Assembly: GCA_964431735.1 (NCBI GenBank)
Contig: CAYSLJ010000210.1
Location: 1-10,207 of the forward strand
Direction of reading: 5' to 3'
DNA from: CALARM01 sp964431735
Lineage (GTDB): Bacteria > Vulcanimicrobiota > SpSt-956 > JAKJGF01
DNA length: 10,207 nt
The notes under the pieces are model-generated. The model searched no databases and was not told where the DNA came from. It saw nothing but the letters and a program-made list of their open reading frames with translations. This document shows positions 1 through 6,285 of the stretch, piece after piece (within the stretch, counting starts at the first letter, position 1; every line of letters starts with the position of its first letter). The position numbers and the translations under genes were made by a program.

Positions 1-1454
1 TTTTTCTTTCGCGCTTCATGACTTATAAGAGAAATAGCTTCATCCACACATACATGAAGATTAAAAGGCTGTTCTTCAAGTTCCATAAGGCCTGATTCAA
101 TCTTTGAAAAATCCAGTATATCATTTATTAATGATAGAAGAATATTGCTGCTGTTCCTTATTATCTTGACAAAATTTTTCTGTTCACCGTCAATGGAGGT
201 ATCAAGAAGAAGACCTGTCATACCTGTAATGGCATTCAGTGGAGTACGTATTTCATGGCTCATATTGGCCAGGAAATATCCTTTTGCCAGATTTGCCTTT
301 TCTGCTTCTACTGCCAGTACCCTGATCTGTTTCAGTGTTTCTTCCAGTTGCCTGTTTAAACGTTCCGCCTCCATTCTGGCATATTCTTCCTGTTTTTTTG
401 CTTCTATGATTGTATCATAAAATCTGGCATTTAATATGGCAAGAGAACAGACATTGATAATATTCAGAGCCATATTCAGATAATGATCCCTGTATTCAGG
501 GAAAGATATACCTTCTATTTCTAAAAAACCTGTAGTATCTTCCATATGGTTCGGGCCATGTTTCTGACCTGTTATTCTTATAGAAAAACCCTTATCGGAA
601 GTAGAATAATTTCCCCGGATATTTAAAAGAGCGGAAATTCTTTTTTCATCATTTTTAAGGGCATCAGGTCTTGATTTTACAGTATGTTCCCCCCCATGAA
701 CACATGAAATGTAAATTAATTCCTTCGGAGCGAAAAGTATTGTAAATAATTCAAAAATTTTTTCTATTACATAATCTTCTCTTACCTCTCTGACGAGATT
801 ACCGGTAAGATCCATCATTACGGCATAATCAGCTATTTTGCGGTTCATGTCTGATAATATTTTTTTGCCCTTTTCATCACGCCACTCATATAACAGTTTC
901 ATTACTATTAATTCCAGATGGTCAGGGCCTGCAGGAAAAATTTCAAAAGGCAGGGAAAGATAATCAGAAAGTTCTTTCATTTTAAGGCTGCTCTTCTCAC
1001 TGACACCGGTGTCAAAAAGAATCAGTTTTTCTATGGATTCATGAAAAAATTCTTCTGCCCCTTTCTTATTAAACCCCATATCTTCCAGATGAGACTTCCA
1101 GTCAATCAGCCATCCCGGGCTTACCAGGTAATATCTTTTCTTTATATAATCATCAACAATAGGCCTGTCTGCAAATAAATAAAAACACTGGTCAAAATGA
1201 CAGATTTTTACATTTTTTTCAGTTACTTTGCCAGTGTGATGTAAACAACCGCCTTCAATTAAATAGATTGAACCGGTTCCGGAAGATTTTAACAAAAGCT
1301 CGTCACATAGAGATGCAACAGAACCTGTGAGAGAAGCAGGCCTGAGGCAATCAGCGACATAAGGTATAACCTTTACATCGTTAAATCCTGACAGCACCCT
1401 GGAAAATTCTTTTGCAAAATTGCTGCATACCATCATATAAAGGATATCCATCAT
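1..1454 (-). CDS. Sensor histidine kinase with DUF1638-like N-terminus and GAF-like domain (3' end off window)
   Basis: Reading the minus strand from ATG at 1454 gives 484 codons open to the window edge, so the C-terminus is missing. Residues about 7-205 resemble DUF1638, with an SPGWLIDW motif around W115 and a downstream FDTGV. DUF1638 is a family of unknown function often found near corrinoid methyltransferase genes. Residues about 210-355 look GAF-like and end in LEIEGISFPEYRDHY and SLAILNARFYD, a pattern I associate with archaeal and bacterial sensor kinases. Residues about 357-392 form a charged coiled coil. The HisKA motif NMSHEIRTPLNA follows, with the predicted phospho-acceptor at H400. 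The frame stops before the HATPase N box, which must lie beyond base 1. I see no transmembrane segment, so it is probably cytoplasmic. The ATG overlaps the upstream stop (TAATG) and lacks a clear Shine-Dalgarno, which suggests translational coupling. ATG at 1451 is an equally possible start. The kinase call is very secure; DUF1638 is likely. Confidence 0.9.
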   Translation of the reverse strand, partial: MMDILYMMVCSNFAKEFSRVLSGFNDVKVIPYVADCLRPASLTGSVASLCDELLLKSSGTGSIYLIEGGCLHHTGKVTEKNVKICHFDQCFYLFADRPIVDDYIKKRYYLVSPGWLIDWKSHLEDMGFNKKGAEEFFHESIEKLILFDTGVSEKSSLKMKELSDYLSLPFEIFPAGPDHLELIVMKLLYEWRDEKGKKILSDMNRKIADYAVMMDLTGNLVREVREDYVIEKIFELFTILFAPKELIYISCVHGGEHTVKSRPDALKNDEKRISALLNIRGNYSTSDKGFSIRITGQKHGPNHMEDTTGFLEIEGISFPEYRDHYLNMALNIINVCSLAILNARFYDTIIEAKKQEEYARMEAERLNRQLEETLKQIRVLAVEAEKANLAKGYFLANMSHEIRTPLNAITGMTGLLLDTSIDGEQKNFVKIIRNSSNILLSLINDILDFSKIESGLMELEEQPFNLHVCVDEAISLISHEARKK

Positions 1455-2488
1455 TATTCAATCCATTCAAGAGGATAGGTGCCCCATTTTTTCACGGCTT
1501 CCGAAAGAGACATCAATACGGTTTCCGGCACATACCAGGGGATTTCACCATGAGTATCGGAAATAATAAAACCTCCTCCTATACCGGCCTGTCTTATAAT
1601 ATTTCTGACTGATTCTTCTGCTTCCTTCTCAGTCCATCGTCTCATTTCAATGCCATTTAAATTGCCGAGAATTGTGATTTTTCCTCTACATGACTCTTTT
1701 AATAAAGCTAAATCTTCATCAACACTGACACCTATAATGGCAGTTCCTGTTTTTATTACATCATCTATAACAGGAAGAGTCGGAGCTGAAGCAAAATGAG
1801 TTGCCGTCGGTCCTTTAATGGCAGGTAATGTTCTCATGGCTACTGCCATACCTGTAGATTTATACATCTCTTTCGGTATAACCATTGGAGAAGACATGGG
1901 GTCAAAATAACAGATAGCAGTAGCGCCTGCCTCTAATTGAGCATTTGCCCATTCCACACAGAAAATCTCATTTACCTTCATGAGATAATCGAATAACTCT
2001 TTTTCTTCATATATAAGTTCAATATAATTATCAAAACCGAGCTGCATAACAGGAAATGAAAAGGGAGACATAACAACACCTACAACAGGAACTTCATTAC
2101 CGGCTTTTTCTTTAAGAAGACTTATGGCTTTCAAAACCTCAAGGAGACAGGGACAGTTTTTGACAGAAGGAGGAGAAAGTTTTTTTATATCTTCCTTTTT
2201 TTTAACAGGAGGTGCGCCGGAATTTGGAGGGCCGTCATCATAATAAATCACTTCCCCTCGCCATGCTTTTATTTCAAGAGGAGCATGGAAAAAACCAGAG
2301 AAAAAATCATTATGATATTTTTCTCTCAATATAAGCTGGCCTTTAACAATATGTTCTGCTTTAGCGAAGTATTCTTTAATGGATAATCCGAGTTCTTTCG
2401 CACCATGAAGTGTAAGTGCTAAAAACAGAGGAACTCTGTCGGGCTCTTTATGAGACAGAGCAGTTAATACCCTTTCCATAGAATTCAT
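1454..2488 (-). CDS. UroD-superfamily (MtaA/MtbA-like) methyltransferase, atypical metal site
   Basis: The 344-residue protein starts NSMERVLTALSHKEPDRVP, the classic opening of the uroporphyrinogen decarboxylase superfamily. That superfamily includes the MtaA/MtbA and CmuA methylcobamide methyltransferases. The adjacent corrinoid-protein gene makes a corrinoid-linked role much more likely than haem-pathway UroD. The C-terminal half has the expected TIM-barrel landmarks: THFASAPTLPVID around H231, ITILGNLNG, then ISDTHGEIPW around H313. MtaA/MtbA enzymes bind zinc through H-x-C and a later Cys. Here the H-x-C Cys position is Ala233, and the second Cys region carries DTHGE, so the usual thiol-activating site is not intact. 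The start overlaps the corrinoid gene stop by 4 bp (ATGA), and the stop overlaps the kinase start. The methyl donor or acceptor cannot be named. It could be an enzyme with a different metal site or a non-catalytic partner. Confidence 0.85.
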   Translation of the reverse strand: MNSMERVLTALSHKEPDRVPLFLALTLHGAKELGLSIKEYFAKAEHIVKGQLILREKYHNDFFSGFFHAPLEIKAWRGEVIYYDDGPPNSGAPPVKKKEDIKKLSPPSVKNCPCLLEVLKAISLLKEKAGNEVPVVGVVMSPFSFPVMQLGFDNYIELIYEEKELFDYLMKVNEIFCVEWANAQLEAGATAICYFDPMSSPMVIPKEMYKSTGMAVAMRTLPAIKGPTATHFASAPTLPVIDDVIKTGTAIIGVSVDEDLALLKESCRGKITILGNLNGIEMRRWTEKEAEESVRNIIRQAGIGGGFIISDTHGEIPWYVPETVLMSLSEAVKKWGTYPLEWIE

Positions 2489-3120
2489 AACACACCTCCT
2501 GTACTTATAAGGCTCAAGGCATCTGAAGCATTAACTCCCATGCCACTGGCACCGACTTCTTTCCAGAGGAGTCTGTCAAATCTAAAAGGTGCTCCTCCGA
2601 CAAATATTTTCACTTCACTCCTTATAGTTTTAAGTCTTTCAGAAAAATTTTTAACCTTCAATGCAGAAGAAAGCATAAGAGTTGAAATAAGGACAATTTC
2701 TATATTATCTTTTTGTACAAGATGAAGCAAATCGTCTACCGATGTAGTTCCATAATCATAAATATTAAACCCTCCCGCTCTCAGCATAGAAGATACTATT
2801 CTTTTTCCCAGTATATGATAGTCTTCAAGAATAGTAATAGCTATTTTCAGGTCAGTCTTACGAGCAGGATTTTCAGGTGGCAAAATTCTGTCAATTAAAT
2901 ATTCACATATGCGGGAGGTCATATAAATCTGAGAAAGAGATACATTACCTTTTTCCCAGTCACTGCCGAGTTCTTCCATAACAGTAGTAATAAGGTTTTC
3001 CGCTATGTCAAGGGAAGAATAACATTTAATATGTTCATCTACAATCTTCTCACAGGCCAGGCGATCCATTAAGATCAGAGCAGACTTGAAGTCTTCCCTG
3101 CAGGAAAAATTTTTATCCAT
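2485..3120 (-). CDS. Corrinoid (B12-binding) protein, MtmC/MtbC/MtaC-like
   Basis: The 211-residue protein has the two-domain layout of methyltransferase corrinoid proteins. Residues about 10-88 form the helical cap (EELGSDWEKGNVSLSQIYM), and residues about 90-205 form a Rossmann-like B12-binding domain. The cobalt-ligand motif D-x-H-x-x-G is intact at D100, H102 and G105 (EDYHILGKRI). The later signatures ISTLMLSS and FVGGAPF (G175-G176) are also present, so cobalamin binding in the base-off, His-on mode is expected. In the known families such a protein shuttles a methyl group between a substrate-specific methyltransferase and a UroD-type or pterin-type acceptor methyltransferase. The UroD-like partner follows with a 4-bp overlap, but no MtmB/MtbB/MtaB-type substrate methyltransferase is in the window. 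It is first in the operon. A good Shine-Dalgarno (AGAGGA, 7 bases before ATG) supports the start. Confidence 0.93.
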   Translation of the reverse strand: MDKNFSCREDFKSALILMDRLACEKIVDEHIKCYSSLDIAENLITTVMEELGSDWEKGNVSLSQIYMTSRICEYLIDRILPPENPARKTDLKIAITILEDYHILGKRIVSSMLRAGGFNIYDYGTTSVDDLLHLVQKDNIEIVLISTLMLSSALKVKNFSERLKTIRSEVKIFVGGAPFRFDRLLWKEVGASGMGVNASDALSLISTGGVL

Positions 3121-3127
3121 AAAATCT

Positions 3128-3133
3128 TCCTCT
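3128..3133 (-). promoter_or_regulatory. Ribosome binding site of the corrinoid protein gene
   Basis: On the minus strand AGAGGA precedes ATG 3120 by seven bases. It is the only strong Shine-Dalgarno of the three-gene operon. The two downstream genes start by stop/start overlap, so translation of the whole operon probably depends on this site. Confidence 0.7.
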
Positions 3134-3151
3134 CTTAATAATAATATATTC

Positions 3152-3205
3152 TCTCGTGACGCGTTACGCGTAACGCGTGACGGGTGGTTTCGTGATGCGT
3201 GATGC
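3152..3205. repeat. GTGACGC-type heptamer run, left arm of a 33-bp inverted repeat, with perfect 20-bp palindrome
   Basis: From 3156 the plus strand reads in 7-bp steps GTGACGC, GTTACGC, GTAACGC, GTGACGG; two GTGATGC units follow at 3192-3205. Positions 3159-3178 form a perfect 20-bp palindrome, ACGCGTTACGCGTAACGCGT, which extends to 3155-3182 with one mismatched pair. Positions 3152-3184 match the reverse complement of 6147-6179 at 31 of 33 bases. The run lies about 35 bp upstream of the corrinoid gene start, so it overlaps the place where that operon's promoter should be. An operator role is possible, but the recurrence of the motif elsewhere argues first for a dispersed repeat. Confidence 0.85.
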
Positions 3206-3246
3206 GTATTTTCACCGGGTACCGGACGAACACTGTTCCCCCCTTG

Positions 3247-3583
3247 CTACTCACTTTTCACTTCTCACGACTCACCACTCACTTTTCACTTTTCACTTTT
3301 CACTTTTCACTTTTCACTTTTCACTTCTCACTTTTCACTTTTCACTTCTCACTTTTCACTTNNNNNNNNNNNNNNNNNNNNNNNNNNNNNNNNNNNNNNN
3401 NNNNNNNNNNNNNNNNNNNNNNNNNNNNNNNNNNNNNNNNNNNNNNNNNNNNNNNNNNNNNTCACTTTTCACTTTTCACTTCTCACTTTTCACTTTTCAC
3501 TTCTCACTTTTCACTTCTCACTTTTCACTTCTCACTTCTCACTTTTCACTTCTCACTTCTCACGACTCACCACTCACTTTTCA
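3247..3583. repeat. Heptameric tandem array (CTTTTCA / CTTCTCA), interrupted by assembly gap
   Basis: In-phase 7-bp units fill both sides of the gap, about 16 to the left and 17 to the right. Nearly all are CTTTTCA or CTTCTCA (minus-strand reading GTGAAAA or GTGAGAA). A four-unit cassette, CTTCTCA-CGACTCA-CCACTCA-CTTTTCA, occurs once near each end, at 3261-3288 and 3556-3583. The true copy number is unknown because of the N run. Open frames across it on the plus strand read as a low-complexity Ser-Leu-Phe-Thr-Phe-His-Phe periodicity and are artefacts of the repeat, not genes. The array sits between two divergent transcription units. Confidence 0.95.
3362..3461. other. Assembly gap (100 N)
   Basis: Exactly 100 unspecified bases lie inside the heptamer array. 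A round 100 is a common placeholder for a gap of unknown length, so the array may be much longer or shorter than drawn. The repeat is the obvious reason the assembly broke here. Confidence 0.97.
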
Positions 3584-3797
3584 CTCTAATTAAATTCTAA
3601 TAACTGAAATACCCTATATATAATATTAGAAAAATTCTATATATCTCACTTAATCCCTCTATAAAATCTTCGTACTTGTATTTATAAATAATATTATGTT
3701 AAAATATAAAGAATTTCAAAATCTGTTATATTTCATGTAAAATAGTGAGGTTTCAGAAAATTTCTCATATTTTGCAGATTTCAAGAGGGATAAATAC
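3584..3797 (+). promoter_or_regulatory. AT-rich promoter/leader region of the PASTA kinase gene
   Basis: This is the only intergenic stretch of the window free of heptamers, and it is very AT-rich. The best sigma-70-like candidate I see is TTCAAA (3715-3720), a 17-bp spacer, then TAAAAT (3738-3743), which would give a leader of roughly 48 bases. A weaker alternative is TTGTAT (3676-3681) with TAAAAT at 3700-3705. Neither is a strong consensus match. I see no riboswitch-like or terminator-like structure. Within it, AGAGGGA at 3784-3790 is a good Shine-Dalgarno, seven bases before ATG 3798. Confidence 0.4.
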
Positions 3798-6056
3798 ATG
3801 TCACTTATTGATAGAGTTCTTAAAGAAAGATATAAATTAACAGAATTGATAGCAGAAGGCGGGATGGCATCGGTATTCAAAGGAACGGATCTTCTGCTTC
3901 AAAGGACTGTTGCTGTTAAAATACTCAGGCAAAATCTTTCTCTCGATGAAGACGGTATAGAGAGATTTTATAGAGAAGCAAGATCTGCTGCAAAACTTTC
4001 CCATCCCAATATAGTAAATATATATGATATAGGACAGGAAGAAGACGTATATTTCATAGTAATGGAATATCTTCCGGGAGGCACTCTTGACAGATTGATT
4101 TCAGGAGGTAAACCGGCTCCTGCAGATGAGGTCATAAGAATAGGTACAGAAATATGTGAGGCTCTGGATTATGCTCATAAAAAAGGGGTTATTCACAGAG
4201 ATATTAAAGCTCAAAACATTATGCAGGCAGAAGACAAAACAATCAGAGTAGTAGATTTCGGCATTGCAAGGGTTCTGGATACGGGAACAATGACAAAACC
4301 GGGAACAGTAATGGGGTCAGTATACTATTTTTCTCCTGAACAGGCAGAAGGTAAAGAAACCACTATTTCATCAGATATATATTCTACAGGTGTATTACTC
4401 TATTATCTTTCAACTGCCCGATATCCTTTCGACGGAGAGACTGCCGTATCAATAGCTCTGAAACATATAAAGGATCAACCTGTCCCTCCTGTAACATTTA
4501 ATAGTGATATAGAGCCAAAACTTCAGGATATAATACTTAAAGCCATGAATAAAGCACCTGAAGATCGTTATACAACAGCATCTGATATGGCAGAAGAATT
4601 AAAGTCTTTAAAAAAATCAAACAGGCCAGATAAAGTAGATAAAGATACAATAGAAAGACTCAAAAGCTATGACCTTGACACGGAAAGAACCGTTATAAGA
4701 AAAGCTCCTCCTGCAATACCAAAACAGGAAAAAAAGATTATTCCTCCGAAAAAACAAAAAAATCTTACCCCTCTCATAATAGGTATTGCAGTTATCCTTA
4801 CAGGCATAATTCTGGCAGGAATACCTTATATAAAAAAACATTATTCATCTGTAAAAACACCTCTGATTATAGGGAAAACAGAAGCAGAAGCAAAAAAAGA
4901 ACTTTCTTCTCTAAAACTGAAACTGGAAATTATTTCAACCCAAAATGACGATGTCATTGCTGAAGGAAAAATAATTTCCCAGGAACCGGCACCGGGGGCA
5001 TCAGTAAAGAATAACAGCACGGTAAAAGTTGTAATAAGCCTGGGGAAAGGGAAAATAGAAGTACCTGACATAACAGGTCAGAGTCTGGATGAAGCAACAT
5101 CGGAACTAAAAAAAATCGGCCTTGAAATTTATATAGAAGAAGAAGAAGCAACAGATAAATATCTTCCGAGAACTGTTATGTTACAACAGCCTGTGGGAGG
5201 AACTAAAATAGATGAAAAAACTAAAATAAGAGTAAAAATCAGTAAAAAAATAGAAGAAGTGGTAATACCTGATTTAGCAGGCCTTACAGAAGAAGAAGCA
5301 ACAAAAGTTCTTATGGCAAAAGAACTGAAGCTTAAAGCAGGCGGTTCACAGCACAGTGATATAGAAAAAGGTCTTATTATATCACAGGATCCTCCTGCAG
5401 GAGAAAAGGGAGCAAAAAATTCTCAGGTAACAGTTGTGACGAGTGCAGGCCAGGATATGGTTACAGTCCCGGATATAACAGGTCTGACTCTAGGACAGGC
5501 CAGAGAAAAACTTAAAGAAACAAATCTGAAGATTAAAGTAGAAGAAGGTCAGGTAGCAGAAGACGATAGTATTTTAATAGAAACACAGTCACCACCTTCC
5601 GGAGACAAAATACCGGCAAGAGGAACTGTTCAGGTAACACTGAAAAAAACAGAGGTAATGACTACAGTACCGAATCTGCTGGGGAAACTGCTCTTTGATG
5701 CAAAAAATGATTTAACAGCCAGAGACCTGACAGCAGGAACAGTTACCGAAAATCCTTCTGATGAAGTACCAGGAACAGTTCTACAGCAGGAACCAGAGGC
5801 GGGGACACAGGTAACATCAAAAACCCCTGTAAACCTGGTAGTTGCCAGAATAAAAGATACCAGTGTAACTGTACCGGATCTGAAAGGTATGTCAGTGTCA
5901 ACTGCTATGGGAGAACTGGAAAGATTGAAACTGAAAACAGGTTCTATAGTACCCGGAGCCAGTTCTGAGAAGAAAGGCTCTGTCATATCACAGGATCCTC
6001 CTGCAGGGACGGCGGTTGCGGAAGGAACAGTGGTAAATCTGGAAATAAGTCAGTAG
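3798..6056 (+). CDS. Membrane Ser/Thr protein kinase with six PASTA repeats (PrkC/PknB/StkP type)
   Basis: The 752-residue protein has a cytoplasmic Hanks-type kinase domain (about 12-275). It shows a glycine loop AEGGMASV, ATP-binding K41 in VAVKIL, catalytic HRDIKAQN (H133-R134-D135), DFG at 153-155 and SPEQ in the activation segment, so it should be active. The usual HRDxKPxN proline is Ala here. A linker rich in Lys and Pro follows, then one membrane segment at about 323-347. Six extracellular PASTA repeats begin near residues 352, 420, 488, 555, 622 and 690; the first is the most divergent (KTPLIIGKT). PASTA kinases of Gram-positive bacteria sense muropeptides or lipid II and control cell wall synthesis, division and germination. 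Six repeats is more than the three or four usual in Bacillus or Streptococcus. The partner PP2C phosphatase gene, often adjacent in Firmicutes, is not next to it. The gene stands alone, bounded by heptamer arrays; a TCGTGAG run starts right after the TAG stop. Confidence 0.96.
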   Translation: MSLIDRVLKERYKLTELIAEGGMASVFKGTDLLLQRTVAVKILRQNLSLDEDGIERFYREARSAAKLSHPNIVNIYDIGQEEDVYFIVMEYLPGGTLDRLISGGKPAPADEVIRIGTEICEALDYAHKKGVIHRDIKAQNIMQAEDKTIRVVDFGIARVLDTGTMTKPGTVMGSVYYFSPEQAEGKETTISSDIYSTGVLLYYLSTARYPFDGETAVSIALKHIKDQPVPPVTFNSDIEPKLQDIILKAMNKAPEDRYTTASDMAEELKSLKKSNRPDKVDKDTIERLKSYDLDTERTVIRKAPPAIPKQEKKIIPPKKQKNLTPLIIGIAVILTGIILAGIPYIKKHYSSVKTPLIIGKTEAEAKKELSSLKLKLEIISTQNDDVIAEGKIISQEPAPGASVKNNSTVKVVISLGKGKIEVPDITGQSLDEATSELKKIGLEIYIEEEEATDKYLPRTVMLQQPVGGTKIDEKTKIRVKISKKIEEVVIPDLAGLTEEEATKVLMAKELKLKAGGSQHSDIEKGLIISQDPPAGEKGAKNSQVTVVTSAGQDMVTVPDITGLTLGQAREKLKETNLKIKVEEGQVAEDDSILIETQSPPSGDKIPARGTVQVTLKKTEVMTTVPNLLGKLLFDAKNDLTARDLTAGTVTENPSDEVPGTVLQQEPEAGTQVTSKTPVNLVVARIKDTSVTVPDLKGMSVSTAMGELERLKLKTGSIVPGASSEKKGSVISQDPPAGTAVAEGTVVNLEISQ

Positions 6057-6105
6057 TCGTGAGTCGTGAGTCGTGAGCGTGAAAAGTGAAAAGTGAAAAG
6101 TGAAC
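6057..6105. repeat. Heptamer run TCGTGAG x3 then GTGAAAA x3.9
   Basis: Directly after the kinase stop codon come three copies of TCGTGAG (6057-6077), one C, three copies of GTGAAAA (6079-6099) and GTGAAC. This is the reverse complement of the unit types in the array upstream of the kinase (TTTTCAC, and CTCACGA around the CGACTCA units). The gene is therefore flanked by arrays in inverted orientation. Confidence 0.9.
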
Positions 6106-6146
6106 GTTTACTGACCTGAGCATGAGCATGTAATAAATTGCATCCT

Positions 6147-6179
6147 CCCGTCACGCGTTACGCGTTACGTGTCACGAGA
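6147..6179. repeat. GTGACGC-type heptamers, right arm of the 33-bp inverted repeat
   Basis: The plus strand reads CGTCACGCGTTACGCGTTAC and onward; read on the minus strand the units are GTGACAC, GTAACGC, GTAACGC, GTGACGG. This matches 3152-3184 in inverted orientation at 31 of 33 bases. The 41 bases between the previous heptamer run and this one (6106-6146) show no recognisable feature. Confidence 0.85.
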
Positions 6180-6233
6180 ATAAAATATGCATTATTTATA
6201 CTCACCTCAGTAATTAAACAACACGGGATTAAA

Positions 6234-6273
6234 TACGCGTGACTCATCACGATTATAACGCATTACGCATAAT
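6234..6273. repeat. Degenerate heptamer run in the leader of the CobA-HemD gene
   Basis: Read on the minus strand the run contains GTAATGC (6266-6260), GTGATGA (6250-6244) and GTCACGC (6243-6237). A 9-base stretch between the first two breaks the phase. It ends one base before the Shine-Dalgarno of the next gene. The AT-rich stretch before it (6181-6233) may hold that gene's promoter, but I see no convincing -35/-10 pair. Confidence 0.6.
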
Positions 6274-6280
6274 GAAAGGA
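6274..6280 (+). promoter_or_regulatory. Ribosome binding site of the CobA-HemD fusion gene
   Basis: GAAAGGA lies five bases before ATG 6286. It decides the start: no other in-frame ATG close by has a comparable site, and the GAGPGDPG motif begins at residue 9, where it should. Confidence 0.65.
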
Positions 6281-6285
6281 AACAC

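Noticed and set aside
145..1178. Plus-strand frames of 86-91 codons over the histidine kinase
   Set aside because: The minus strand over the same bases gives a continuous 484-codon frame with DUF1638, GAF-like and HisKA signatures.
3247..3583. CRISPR array
   Set aside because: The period is 7 bp with no 25-40 bp repeats and no unique spacers, and no cas genes are in the window.
3177..3600. Two long plus-strand open frames rich in Ser-Leu-Phe-Thr-Phe-His
   Set aside because: They are translations of the heptamer array and the N gap. The repeat reads without stops on this strand, and there is no ribosome binding site or protein-like composition.
4617..5986. Minus-strand open frames inside the PASTA kinase
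   Set aside because: They are antisense shadows of a well-defined kinase and PASTA coding region, with no family signature of their own.
3152..6179. Insertion sequence or transposon bounded by terminal inverted repeats
   Set aside because: The arms are made of the same heptamers found throughout the window, there is no transposase inside, and no target duplication could be seen. It is kept as an inverted-repeat observation only.
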